From Meandrina meandrites (lineage: Eukaryota; Cnidaria; Anthozoa; Scleractinia; Meandrinidae), in NCBI GenBank assembly GCA_963693305.1, contig OY855908.1:34367805-34431804 (forward strand): a stretch of 64,000 nt of DNA, given 5' to 3'. The position numbers were made by a program, and so were the translations under genes. Below the pieces are notes generated by a model that saw only the letters and a program-made list of their open reading frames with translations, did not search any database and was not told where the DNA came from. Below are positions 36,644 to 49,525 of the stretch, piece after piece. Position 1 is the first letter of the stretch. Each line of letters begins with the position of its first letter.

Positions 36644-39600
36644 CTACGTTTCGGGATCGTCCTCCTCCTCGTCAAGTTCCTTTCGCTTTACTTGCACAAT
36701 GCAGAATAAACGCTTCGACGTAAACCTGGGAATACAAAAGACAAAAAAGTCAAAGAGACGATGGGAGAATATCACTTTTAGTACAGAACTGTTAAACAGT
36801 GACATTCTCGCCCCCACCTTCCCCCTCACCCACAAAAAACGAAAATTCCTACGCTAACTGCTCGCGTGCATGAGATACATAACGTTAACAAGTAAATTCT
36901 ACCCACGGGAAAAAGTCGCCCTTGGTTTTTGCAACACAAAGTGACTGGACGTAACCCCCCCCCCCCCCCCCCCCCCCTCCCCGGAAAAAGTTACACCCTG
37001 AATTTTTTTCGTAATCCTGGGTCGACAGAAACAGAGTGAAAGTAAAGTGCCTTGCGAAATTACACGGCACTGTGGCAGTTTCTTATGACCCCGGCTGTAG
37101 CCAGTTCTAGGGGCATGTTTAGTCAGTTGGGTGAATGGGGGTACTCCGGCCAGCGCTCGAAACCGGACGGTGGTCCTACACACTAACCATTATAGAACCT
37201 CGCCACGCACCGTGAAGCACATGCCAGCACGCTCATATTCATATGTACTGTTTGTCACCGTGTGGTTGTTTCGTTCTGTAGGTACTGATCATGAGATATC
37301 AAGTAATATTACTTACCTTGAGAATGTGTTATCGAATACAAGCAGGTATACTCCGGCCGATACGTCTTGTATTTCACCCTTGATCGACTGGAGTTGTGAA
37401 TTGCACTGAGATAACGGCACTACAGTCTGTAACGCAACGGAAAGCATAAACATCATCAAAAACAAAAAAAAGATTATCATTATGTCAATGGCCCTATAGT
37501 CCGTAACGCAAAGGAATGCAATAATATTAATATCATTTATTATTCCACCATTGCGCCATTTTACCATATTTGGTCACGAAAACGCGCAAAATATAACACT
37601 CCATTACACTGTAGAACAGGACAAAAATACAAACGGAAAGCGAGTAACAAAATGGCCGGACAAAACGACCCAAGCTTCGACTCGGGCTCGGAAAAAATAC
37701 CACGCAACTCGCAAAATATCCGCGTATTATACGTTAAACCATCGAATCTGGTGTATTTACACATACGACGAAAATATATTTATTATATAAACTACAGTGT
37801 GTTATAGGGATTTTGGCCACTGAGAAATGTCGTATCAGAACACATGTGTCCTGATATGACCTTTGGAATATTCACCTTTTGAAAGAATTGAGCTAAATTT
37901 ATATAATAAATAGAATAATACATGGGAGCTTGGAGATATGAAATTGATCTTCTCGTGTTCAATCTCGATATCTCACTCGTTCGCTGCGCTCACTCGTGAG
38001 ATATCGAGTTGAACACTCGAAGATAAATTTCATATCTCCGCGCGCCCATGTATTATTCTCTATATCACAATACAGCCAGACCGTATGTATGATAACTAAA
38101 GTACTGAAAGGCATCAAGTGTTTCAGCCTGGAACAGCTCCTAGCTGATGTCCTTTTCTTTCCGGTCTGTGAATATTCACTTATGCTACAGTTATCTATAA
38201 TCAGCATGGTTGTCACTTTTGTTGAGAAAATTTCTTTTTACACTGAAGAACAGTGTACAGTTTCTTTCTGTGGGAACAAATGAAGGGAGCAGAATAAAAC
38301 TACGACTGGCAGATGACAAAACTCTCTTACCTCGCACTCACTGTCTTTCTTTGTTTCCGACAGCTTGAACGCGACTCCGAAACGAATGCTCTGCAACACA
38401 ACAAAAGCGACCAGTAGAAAAACCGTCAGTACATAACGAACTCATCACCCCCACCACCACTCCTGCAAGTGTTCATCCCCTCCCTGGTCCTGCGGCCAGT
38501 GACCTCAGCGTTCATTCCTTCTCTTATAAATCAGTACAATCGTTCCCAATCGTTCCCAATACCTCCACTTTTATTGGTCCCTTCGCCAGCAGGCTAGTGG
38601 GGAAGCATGGATAGCACAGTGGTGAGAGCACTCGCTTCCCACCAATGTGGCCAGGGTTCGATTCCCGGAGCCGCCGTCATATGTGGGCTGAGTTTGTTGT
38701 TGGTTCTCGTCCTCGCTCCAAGGGTTTTTCTCCGGGTTCTCCGGTTTTCCTCCCTCCACAAAAACCAACACTTCTCAATACCAATTCGATCAGGAATCCG
38801 GGGGAACAGGTTTGTCAGACGCAAGAGTGTTACGTACAACCCCCGTTAAACAAAGTCGATTATTATGATTATTAGAAAGGAGAAACAAAGAACTTAAGAA
38901 TAGTTATAATCTCGATGATCTATTCACCTTCTTTTCAGTCGTAAACTTCCAAGACAGCGACGCCCTGGGAGTTCCCACTAACACTTGAATTAGGTGACGT
39001 TTTCCGGGGGGTACGGTCGCGTGCCAAAACTGGCCGGGTTCCTCGTTCACCATGGGAATTGCCAAATCCTCCCTGTTGTCGGTTTCACTGACCACAACTC
39101 TAGCTTCCGGTTGTTCACACGCATCTTCATCGCCATCGTCTACAATTTCGTATCCTTCGTCATCGTCTTCTGACGAATCTCGAGCCGTAGGTTGCTCTAC
39201 TGGCTTTTTTGCTGCTTCTTTAGCCTCTGCCTTTTTCGCAGATTTCAAGGTGGTGTATTTGTGATCGTCCTCGCTTGCAACGCTTTGGCTTCGCTGCTTT
39301 TCGTTGCTTTTCTTTCTGTCGGGCTTTTTAGGAGTGGAGGTGGACTGGGGAGGGTCCGGGAGTTCGGCGCCTGAGGTACTGGGACCTTGAAAAATTACCA
39401 TGAACAAAAAACACGAATCATAAAAATAAACTACAGTACAACGCTGGAAAACAAACTTGCTTAGTCAATGTTCTGTTCAATCACGCCGATTAATCGATTA
39501 ATCGCGCAAAATTCATGTTTCAATGATTTCGACGTTTTTCTGCTTAATTGATTCTCTAAAAATACATTATACCAAATTTCAATGTAAGAGTACTAACTAA

Positions 39601-42600
39601 TGTCATTTTCATATCGATCCCAAGAAGAGGAAATTGTTCAAACTGAAAATATAAAAGTTTGCGTGCAGGTTAAACCTGTAATGTCCAGAGTGTCCGACTT
39701 CTAATTTCTCCTTAAAATGCCATTATCATTATCAGATCATAAAACAGATGAGGGGAATAAAGAAAATTATCAACAAAGGCCGTGAAGTTGTTCTTGATTT
39801 GCAACTAAATTATTAGAACTAAAATTAAATGATATGTACGATAAGCTATAAAAAGAACTCTCATTTTGAACAGAACGTGAGACTAAAATAGGCCATTTCC
39901 GAGTTACCTTTTTCCTTTGTGTCAAAACGACTCTACGTGCGAAACCATTCATATGAAAATGAATTTCACCTGCATGTCCATTTTCATGCAAATCAAACTC
40001 ATTCTCATTTGAATGGTTTCGCACGAGGACTCGTTCTGAAAATGAGGCAAAGGGCAACTCGGAAATGGCCTATTGTTTTAAAACTTGTGACGTACCAGGT
40101 CGAGGGTCACTGGGACCATCAGCAGCGTCCAGGCCTCCCGTGTCGCTCAGCACGCTTCCAGTGCGCTGTGACAGCTGTTCGCTGACATCTGATTTAGCGT
40201 CTTCATCCATTTCCGGCGCACTTCCCACCAGCTGGGCTTTGAGTCGTTTATCGGAATTCAAACACTGGCTGCAAACCCGACGGAGTTTCCTAAACAAGAA
40301 GGAATTTCGGTAGATATTCAGTAAAGAAAGTAACTGAGGATAACAAGCTGGGATTTTTAGGATGTTAAGGTATTCCTGGAGGCTAAATTGCACATTTTGG
40401 ATCGCCATTATTTTTTCCCAATTCGAAGATCATCTTTAAAGACACGTGTATGCGAAATTTGAAATCCAGGAAACCAAACGGCTCCAAGTTATGGCCTTGG
40501 AAAGTTTCGTTTCTACGGCAGTTTTCGCGGAAAAAAAAATACGAACATGATACACTTGTAGTCCCGCTGCGGTCTCCCGAAGAACGGTCTTGTTGACAGC
40601 TCACTCAAATAAACCTTGTAATCTGAAATGTGACGCCCTCTTTGATCATGACAGCGGAGGAGGCAACAAGCGTTCTCGGAGCAAAGACCCCCCCCCCCCC
40701 TCCCCTCCAGTCCGCCTGCTCTTCAGGTGAATACATGCAAGTGACATTTTGCCGCATTTTTTTTTACATTTAAGTACCATAAAGTTCCGAAATGGCGAGA
40801 TGCCAAGGTTAAATTGTACTGTCGTGTTTTATATCAAAATACCTGCTATGTGGAGTTTGAAGCCAGTTATTTGAACAGTTGTGACAGAAGATGCGGCCAC
40901 ATATTCTGCAGTGATGCTGCGGAAAATAAAAAAAAAGGTCAGCAATAAAACACTTCTAGATAATTGTATCATTTTATTTTGAACCTTTTCGACAAGCGGC
41001 CAAAGATTTTCGATACTTTTTTTTACCCAATCAAAACACAGCATGAGTACTCAATAGTTCTTCTGAAAGTTGTCACACGAGCATGACGTCATCAAGATAA
41101 GCGACATCAGTTGCTAAGCAGCATGACGTAAACTGATGGTGGAATGCTGACATGACGACCTAATAATCTGTAAGATAGATTCTGCACGACGTGTAGAGTG
41201 TAAATTATTTTTTCTTTTTCTCTGCAATTCGCGCCACCCATGCAGTGCACGAACTGACTACGAGTCGTACCCTCCCTGGATCGGATGGGATGCTAGTCCA
41301 TCGCACCTGTAAAACGGAAAAATGAATAAAATACAAAAAAAAAGTCCATCGCAGGTTACTCCCCAGCATTCTGTCAGGTTGCGCCAACAATTCGCCGGTA
41401 CGCCCATTTATACACCTGGGTGGAGAGAAGCACTGTGAGAGTGGAGTGTCTTGCCCAAGAACACAACACAAATCCAGCGCTCAAAACCGAACCACTCGAC
41501 CAACGTACTAGCTATAAGGCCGCCGCGCTTTTCAGTGGCAAAAACGCAACACTGTTTATTAACAAAACAAACCTTTCTCAAGAGGAAGGAGAACTCAGCC
41601 TTACAACTGAGGCAGTGAGACACTTCACGGTCATCCATCCACCTGTCGTCAGCTTTAACCTTGATCTCATGCTCCATGTCATCGGCTTTCTTCCACAGCT
41701 CAGCTTTTTCCCTAAAAGAAAGTGGACAATAAATTATTAATTCAAGCCAGAGGCAGTTAGCCTCCTTCGCAGACGTTTTTTGGGGGAGAAAAGATTGCGT
41801 GACGAACCAAAAGAACGTCTGCGTAGAAGACGTAGAAGGCTAAGAGGCAGTTTACATTTCAGAAAAAACGCTTGGCGGCGGTTCCATGTTTTTCCCGCGC
41901 TTGACGACGGATTCACGTTTTTGTTTCAAGTTCAATTAGTTGCGTTAGCTTTGATCCGCCAGATGACATTATTTTGAATTCACTTCTTTTACGGCAGTTA
42001 TTTGAAAGCCGCTGAACCTTTTTACTAATGTTAAGAGACCATAATAATGAAGATTTACTATCACCATACCTCGTCACCTCAACCAGCCTGTTTTTCAATT
42101 CCTCCATGTCTGCCTGGACCTGAGCTATTTTAACCTCATACTCCTGATTGCTCACGCCTTTCTCCTCTTCGACTTCGTCAACTTTCTTTTTGAGTTCTCG
42201 CTGCCTAGAGCGTTCTTCATCCAGCTGTTTCGCTGTCAGTAGAAGCTCATTTTCTAGTGCGCGCATTTTGAGCTTGTTCTCGTCAAATCCGCTCTTGTAT
42301 TGTTGTACCTGTCAGAAAAAAAAAACGTACTCTTAAAAAATCACTGTTAAAAATAACAGGAGTCGTCAACCTTCCGCATTCAAAGTCTCCTCATTGATAA
42401 ACGTTCAGCAAAACACACAGTCACATACTTCTGTCTGAAAATGGCAAATAACCGAGGCACGTATGAAGTATAGTAGAATCCCGACTTCTTGAGCCTCCAG
42501 GGAATACAAAAATTGGTTTGAGAAATCGGGGGTAAAATTACAGAGAAGTACTATCCAAGGGAAATGAGAATTGAGTCGAGAAACCGAACATTCGAGAAAT

Positions 42601-45600
42601 CGGGATTCCACTGTCCAAACCTGGACATGAGTGTCGGAACACCCAATTACTAGGTTCATATGTAACCAACGTTCCGCATACTGCTAGGATTGTGTCAATC
42701 AGTGAGAACGCGTAGAAAGAAATGATGGTATTTGTAAGGCTTGCTGGAAATGCTGATATGAAAATAACAGACAGAACTCACAGCAAGGTAAGGTAAGGTA
42801 ATTTATTTTATGCCAAACACACAGGGAGTGGTCTTCCAATCTCCCGAGCAAGAAACGTATGATAAAAGTGTTTGACAATTAAAATACTGGAACTGACCTC
42901 ATTTCGTAGATGCTTAATCTCTGACACATATTTGTGCTTGTCATGTTGTAGAGTGTCATTTCGTTCTTTTAACCGAGTCTCCAGGTCCGTAATTAACTCC
43001 TGTTGTTCTGATAAGCGTTCTTTTACACTGTTGTACTCTTGGATTTGGTCAGTCAAACTCTGTGAAATTTAAATAGTGACAAACAAAAAATGACAAAATT
43101 ATCCCATTTCTAGCGAAGCGTGCGAAGTTTAAAAATAGAATGCAAATAATTATGCCCCCACGAGGCTCAGACAACATCACCGTGTCCTGAGAAAAATAGA
43201 GGGATTTAGGCGAAGCTTTGGTTTCAAAAAAAGTGTTTTAGGAACACCCGCTGTTTAAGAAGGTGTTTTAGGAAAATCGTTCGCCGTTACGGTTTGTTTG
43301 CCTGAGTCTTGTCTCCGTCATGACGTCACTCGCGCGCTTCGCTATTGGAACGGAAAACAGTTCTCTTTAATGCCGGCAAGTCCTGGATTCAAATTAACGT
43401 TTCCTTTGCTTACCTTCAGTTCCGTTTCATATTTCATTGTCTCAGAGCTAAGTTGAAATTTAAGCGCCGCGATCTCTTGATCCATCATGCACCGCAAGCT
43501 CTCAAGCTGTTCTTGCGCCTTAACCTGGCCTTGTTCTGCACGAATCCTCGCCTCATTGGCTGCTTCCAGCTGTTGCCTAGCAACGTCCAACTCGTGTTCT
43601 AGGCCAATCCTTTCGTCTTGACAAGAAGACATTTTCTCCTCCAAAGTTTTCAATTGGCCGTCGAGGTCTTTCTTTTCGGCATCCATGGTTTGAAGTGTGC
43701 CTGTGATGCTTGCCAAGCCGGATTCCAATCTTTGTTTGGATTGAACGGTTTCATTAAGCTGCTCCTTCAGAGCAGCTAGTTCGTCGTGTGCGTTCGATCT
43801 AAGTTTGTGCTCCTCGTCTTGGAGACCTTTTAGCTTTGACAGTTCATCCAAAGCCTTGCACTTTTCTTCAACAACGAACGATATATCAGACTTTAGTAAC
43901 TGTTCCGATTTCTCGAGCAGTGCAAGTTTGTTATCTGCTTCCATTTTCTCCTGCAACGACACAAAGTGCAAAATGCTGGTTATCTCAAAACAGATATTAT
44001 CACTGACCAGAGAATTGGATACTATATACAGTCATACCTTTTCAAGTTGACCCTTTTCCTCATCAATGAATTCAATTCTTCTTCGTGAGCTGTCCACTTC
44101 TTCAGTCAAACTGCAAGAATTTGCAAATGTAAAAATGTAAATGTTGTTTATAGTGGTCATGCACTTAGCTTCGAGATAGCTTGTTTAGGCATGCCACTGA
44201 AACATAGGAAGCAAATAACTTTAAATGAACATAACATAGTTAAAAATCCCAACTGGCTGGAGGCAGACCAGTTGGCTATATACAAAGCGTGACCGAGGAT
44301 TTGAACTCGGGACGACCGTGAAACAAATCCAGCTAGCGGCAGGGTGGAGGGCTTGAACCCGGGACCTCCGGATTACAAGACCAGCGCCCTAACCCACTCG
44401 GCCACACTGCCTCCGATAAATATTACGACAGTCTTACACATTAATGCTAGAAAATTATACCTGATTCACACCAACAAAACATGTTTAGTTAAACCAGGTT
44501 TAAGAAAATGAAAATCAGCAAAAGGCAACTGACAGACTAAATTTTACATAGGGTTCAAGTATGCTCTAACTTGTGCTTTCATTGTGCCAAATTTGAAGTC
44601 GATAAACGTCAGTTAGCAACTTCCATGAAGAAAAGAAATTTAAACCGTGTTTATCTAATACCCCATTCACACAAACAAAACATGTTAAGTTAAACCAGAT
44701 TAAACAAAATGAAAATCAGCAACAAAAGACTGATAGACTTAAGTTTGCACAGGGTTCCAATAAGCGCAAATTGGCGATCATTGTCACGCCAAATTTGAAG
44801 TCGGCAAACATCAGTTAGCAACTTCTACGAAGAAAACAATTTTAAACCGTGTTTAACCGTTGTTTAGGCTAAACAGCGTTTAAACATGTTTAAGCTTTGG
44901 TGTGAATGGGGTATAAGCAACATTTGAACATGTTTAAGCTTTGGTGTGAATGGGGTATTAGATAGTTATGTATTATTTAAATCAAATAATAACAATACCA
45001 TCAAGTCGGCCACAGCTTTCACAACACCCATATAACCGCTGCACTTCAGAATGAAGTCAAAATTGGACACTAAACCAACAGTTACTGATGATTTTAATAT
45101 CTCAAATTCGTTTCTTCATATCTAGTAACACAGGGCTAGAATCCGGACTTAAAAAATAGGAATTTTCGCGCCAAAATACCTGGAGGACCGGGAGGATTGG
45201 AGCGATTGCTTACACTAGCAACGCGCCTGTGAGATTAGCCAGCGGTAAGCACCATTGTCACACGAGATTGATGTGACATGACCACGAGATCACAGCAATG
45301 GCGGGAAATAACACCACGCTTGAGCTAGCACTTGAGGCTACTAAAGACTGTCAAATGCCCTACTCACAAGGTATTCCCGCACATTAAACCACTTGTAGTT
45401 CGATGCACACTTACGTTGTTATTTCTATCTTTTTCTTTTCAATGTTTCCCTGTAGTTCAGCCACGTGCTCCTCCAACTGTTCCGTTTGAGAACTTTTCTC
45501 ATGAAGTTGATTGTGAAGGGATGACATCTCTGCTACAAGATGCTTGGCTTGCTAAAACACATGTAACATTATTAAGGTCATTCCACTGAAATAGAACCTG

Positions 45601-47302
45601 TACTGAGATTGTTGTCAAACTTTTCCTTTTCGTTGTTTATATTATAGGAACTTTTGAAATCTCACCATGACCATAGTCATGATTGCTTGCTAAATTCATG
45701 TTTCCGACAAAGAGAGAAATTAATTATTCAATTCAAAACAACCAAAAATATGATAGGTCACCGTACTCGTTTTCGAGAAAATGACGATTTACCTCTTTGG
45801 CGAAGTCCAGCCGTAACGAAAGGCCGCCATTTTTTAATGCGCGCGCTAATCACGCGTGAAACTGTGCGCAGTAGGGAATGCGCAATGCAATACTGGGGAA
45901 TGACCTTAAGCCGTCAAGGTAATTATTATTTTAAAAAGCAAAAAATTGTTAGAAGGTGGTAATTTCTCAAACTCTTCCCCACGCAGCCCCTTCTTCCTCC
46001 ACTTGAACACATGCAGCTCTTGTTATTTAGTACTTCAGATAACGAAATGGTGGCATGAACAATGTACTTACGATTTACATTACAACTGTTACTAAGCCAT
46101 AAGGTAACGAGAGGAAATACACAGCATGCATTTTATAAGTGAAAGAGACCTAACCCAACTCATTTAATTACCTTTAAAACAACTTTACTGAAATCCTTCG
46201 CTACATGGTGGCCATCTTGAACATCGAAGCCTCCAAGATGTTGAAACGTTTCGTTCAGTTCTGACATAAATGTTTCTTGTTTTTGTTCCTGAGAACTAAG
46301 TTGCATTTTCAGGTCTTCAATTACATTTTGCGATTCACTGCTGGTGTTTTCCAACTCGTCTATTTTCGCATTTGCGTTTGTTAACTTATTTGTCAAGTCT
46401 CCATTTTGCTGTTGAATCTCGACGATGTTCGTTTCTAGCCTTCTGTTTTCTGCGCTCTGATTCTGCAAGCCTCTTTCCCTATCCATCAACCTACTCTTTA
46501 ATTCGGACTCCAGTTCTTCAAAAGACCCGAATACCATGCCATTCAATTTTTCAAACGATTCTTGCACTCTCTCCAACACAACTTCTTTCGCTTTTAGCTC
46601 ACCCTGGAGCTCCGCAGCTTTCTTGCTAGATTCCGCTTCGGACAACTCAAGCTTGTTACATTTTTGTTTCAGTTCCGACAGCTTCGTTTGTAATTCTTCA
46701 GCCTCTTCGTCCTTGCGTCTAAGCCGTTCTTTCAATTGCTCGCATTCAGAAGTCAATTCGCTCTGTTTTCTCTCAGAAGCCGTGATCTGTCTTTCAAGCT
46801 CGATGGCGGATCTCTGCCCCTCGTGTGACGAGCTCACAGACAACTTAACTTCTTCTTTAAGTTTCTCAATTTCTGCTTCTCTTTCACTCAATGCCTTTTC
46901 TGCGGTGCTCAGCTTCACGAACAGTTCTTTAACTTTAGCATTCACTTCGTCCGACACGCCTTTTGTCAGATTTGTGTACCGTTCATTAAGCTGTTTGATC
47001 TTGAGCTCGTAATCTTGACTTGCAAACTTTCGTTCGTCGTGCGCTTTCTTCGCTTCGCTACATGCTTTAGACAGCTGTGATTCCATCTCGGCTTTCCATT
47101 TCAAAATGCGCTGGTGAAGATGCGAGATTTCCAGTGTCATATCAGTAATGGTGGGCGTTTCCACTGTTGAATCAGTGATGCTGACATTATCTAAACCGCC
47201 TTCTGTGTGTTCTGTCTTTCCCAGGGAATTTTCCTCGACAAAAGTCTCTTTAAGGGCGGACACCTCAGCTGCAAGTCCAATTAGAGGATCTGGTCTTTCA
47301 TT
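36644..47302 (-). CDS. FYCO1: FYCO1-like gene, 3' thirteen exons
   Basis: Exons in transcript order: 47302-46172, 45551-45415, 44110-44038, 43950-43414, 43059-42898, 42308-42070, 41711-41573, 40916-40843, 40289-40096, 39385-38928, 38390-38331, 37405-37317, 36725-36644. All junctions have AG/GT sites and phases agree, giving about 1124 residues. Exons 1-6 and the start of exon 7 encode a long coiled coil. A FYVE zinc finger spans exons 7-9 (WMDD, CLSC, RKHHCRICG, CHNC, CSQC). Exon 10 has an acidic linker with candidate LC3-binding YEIV (39152-39141). Exons 10-13 encode a GOLD domain (FWHATVPPGKRHLIQVLVG, YLLVFDNTFSRF). Coiled coil, FYVE, LIR and GOLD in this order is FYCO1, which links PI3P-bearing autophagosomes to kinesin transport. 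An N-terminal RUN domain is expected but its exons were not found. Confidence 0.88.
37912..38059. mobile_element. palindromic MITE in FYCO1 intron
   Basis: The arms AGAATAATACATGGG and CCCATGTATTATTCT continue through GAGATATGAAATT and TCGATATCTCACTCG, pairing over about 66 bases around a TTCGCTGCGCT loop. Confidence 0.7.
38603..38875 (+). mobile_element. tRNA-derived SINE
   Basis: Pol III A-box-like TAGCACAGTGGTGAGAGCAC and B-box GGGTTCGATTCCC lie about 40 bases apart, followed by a body of about 200 bases and a tail of GATTATTATGATTATTAG type. It lies in a FYCO1 intron, antisense to the gene. Confidence 0.75.
39887..40074. mobile_element. foldback MITE in FYCO1 intron
   Basis: The ends AATAGGCCATTTCCGAGTT and AACTCGGAAATGGCCTATT enclose further inverted segments (TGCGAAACCATTC and GAATGGTTTCGCA). 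It lies 22 bases from the exon 9 donor at 40095. Confidence 0.7.
41217..41520. repeat. dispersed repeat in FYCO1 intron, with inserted short retrocopy
   Basis: The sequence GGATGCTAGTCCATCGCA, CATTTATACACCTGGGTGGA and GTGTCTTGCCCAAGAACACA matches a family I know as widespread in coral genomes (recall, not searched). It is split by a 38-base insertion at 41306-41343 flanked by direct GTCCATCGCA. Confidence 0.55.
44239..44414 (-). mobile_element. tRNA-derived SINE in FYCO1 intron
   Basis: Minus-strand head with A box TGGCCGAGTGGG and B box GGGTTCAAGCC, then a second tract with GAGTTCAAATCCTCGGTCAC and a tail ending CCAGTTGGGATTTTTAACTA. The T-arm does not pair well, so it is a SINE head rather than a functional tRNA gene. 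Confidence 0.7.
44455..44965. mobile_element. tandem pair of MITE copies
   Basis: Two related units (about 44461-44660 and 44664-44960) share AAAATGAAAATCAGCAA and GCCAAATTTGAAGTCG. The outer ends are TACCCCATTCACAC and GTGTGAATGGGGTA, with TTTAAACATGTTTAAGC near the right end, which is itself partly duplicated. Confidence 0.6.
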
Positions 47303-49513
47303 CTACAATAGACAAAAAATTAGACGCAATTAAGTCAAAAAGCCAATCAAAGGGCCCTATGAGCCCACGACTGTTTTTTTTTAAGCGATGACATCATCGC
47401 TTAATGTCTTCGTGCGAGTGGACGAGATCTGTTTTCTTTTGCGATCGACCGAACCGAACTCAACAAGAAATCGTCGCGCAGAACTCAAAGCAAAATACTT
47501 CTGGGCAGTTATAAAGGACTAATTTAAAGTATAAACGAAAGAGAAAAATTATATTTGATGCGTTCTATAAGATTTAGTAAACAGAAATCTTTCCATTCTT
47601 TTAAAACAAAAGGTGTAAGCAATTTCAAGACAGCGTTTGACCTTGCATTGTATATCGTATATCGGATGTCACGCCAAGATAACGCAACTTTTGTTGAACA
47701 GTCACTCAGCACAGAAGTTGTCAGCTACTTTTATTTACCTTAATTTTTTAACAAATGTCCCGAAAATTGTTAAAGACTCCTTGTGAAACGTCATCCCTTC
47801 TGCATGCATTGCGTGACGTTTATTTTTTTTGCAAGGGTCATCAAATTTGCTGTTTTTTCGACTATTTTGCTTGGTACAAGGAAAATGGTAAGAATTGGGA
47901 GCATTGGGTTGGCACTCTCTGACCCACATTTTTGTATACTCTCAAGGGCCTGTTTTAATTTGTCAAGGGAATACTTTTCGCTGTGGGCGATAAAAACGTC
48001 ATTGAATAGGAGTGCGTCAGCACTTCTCGATCCCGAAGTGTTATTTTCACGCATCGCTCGTCATTTAGCCTGTCTAGCATTTTGCAAACTACAGGTAGGT
48101 ATTTTTCAAAGATCTGTGCTATTCATCGATTGAATCGCTTAGTTGTACATGCTTAAAAGCTGCTGCGAATCTTCATTGTCAGAGGATATTGGCCAATGCT
48201 ATTTTCTATTGTTACAAGTCTATTGTTTGTCGTCTTCATTGAAAGAAGTATTTTTAGCTCGTCACGCAATCTTTTGTATTGACCACAATTCACGGACTTG
48301 ATCACGACTTAATGCAGCTTCTCAAGACTTCAGACAGGAAAATGGTAATGTACAATATTGCTTCGAACTTAAATGGAAGTTTTAGAAGGATCGGTAAAGC
48401 CACTTAGTGAAAAATTGACTGCAAAAAGCCGTCGGGCTAAAATTAAACTTACGCTTTAGCGTGAATAATGCAGGATCTCACGGCTTCAAAAATATGCAGA
48501 ATTTTGAAGCGTTGATACATTAGTAGCTACATCTTGAAATGAGAATTAATCTAAAACAAAACGTCCTTCGAGTTTCTTTCATTTGCCCAGTTTGCGTTTG
48601 GAATTTTAGGCTTCTGAAGCGTATTGATTTTAAAAGCACATGGTGACATCTGATATGCAGCGTGTGGCCGACTTACCATCGCGTTGTTTATTTAATAATT
48701 CTGTTCAGTTTACGACCTTTTACATGCAAAGATTTACTACAGTACTTCGAAAAATGCAAACAAGTATTTTTTTTTGTTATTAGTTATAGTGATGGATAGC
48801 ATAAAAAGCAATCTGAGCGTTAATTTTGTGGAAGGAATTCAGTAGTTTTTCGCTATCTCACGGCACCATGATTCGCAAATTATCATCCCCAATTACCGCT
48901 TTTCTGTACCAAGATAATACCACTGGTGGTTACATAAATGTCAGTGACAGTTGTACAGAATGAAAACCTACCTTTCACCAGAGTGTTTTGAACTAGTGTT
49001 ATATTTTGTAGAAAGAGTTTTTTGCGAGTTGTTAAAATGACGCGCGGAGGTGAAGAAATTTTTTTCACCGTCTTCAAGTTTGGTTTGGGATCAATTTATC
49101 AAGGTTGATAATTAACATTTCAAATCATGAATTGGTCTTTCACAGCGTGTCTAGTTGTAATAAAAGTTTACTTCAGAAAGGAATTATCTGTCTGAATTTA
49201 GTACGCATATATGGTATATTTTTCCCACTCGCTCGTTTGTGTTAAATGCCGTAAAAGAACCAGGAATTTTTTTGGGGGTGGGTGCGCGCTAATAAAAGCC
49301 TTCTGGACTGTGAGTCAATGGGTTAATGCATCGCAAATCGCTTTCAATACTAACATTTCCCCAACGTATACTCCATACAAAATAGTCGAATCTCGAAGAG
49401 ATCTTTGATTTATATAGTTAATGTCACTGTTCCGCGTATTCACCTTGAGTAACGCAATATTCAGCAACGCAATAATAAAGACAACAACAAGATGGCGTAA
49501 TAGGGGGAACACA
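47303..49513. other. gene-poor stretch upstream of the known FYCO1 exons
   Basis: Probably intron of the FYCO1-like gene or intergenic. No RUN-domain exon was recognised. Apart from the weak frame at 47791-48054, nothing was seen. Confidence 0.4.
47791..48054 (-). CDS. unidentified 87-residue open frame
   Basis: ATG at 48054, ending at a stop at 47791. The translation MRENNTSGSRSADALLFNDV continues as a helical, coding-like sequence (YSLDKLKQALESIQKCGSES, then PMLPILTIFLVPSKIVEK). An in-frame stop lies just upstream. No family was recognised. It could be a transposon-derived fragment or an exon. Support is amino-acid composition only. Confidence 0.3.
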   Translation of the reverse strand: MRENNTSGSRSADALLFNDVFIAHSEKYSLDKLKQALESIQKCGSESANPMLPILTIFLVPSKIVEKTANLMTLAKKINVTQCMQKG

Positions 49514-49525
49514 GCTCTGTGGCAG

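Noticed and set aside
36899..37183. Glycine-run minus frames
   Set aside because: They come from the C-run near 36955-36977 and lie in an intron of the FYCO1-like gene.
44333..44414. Functional tRNA gene on the minus strand
   Set aside because: A and B boxes are present but the T-arm stem does not pair and a SINE body follows, so it is a tRNA-derived SINE head.
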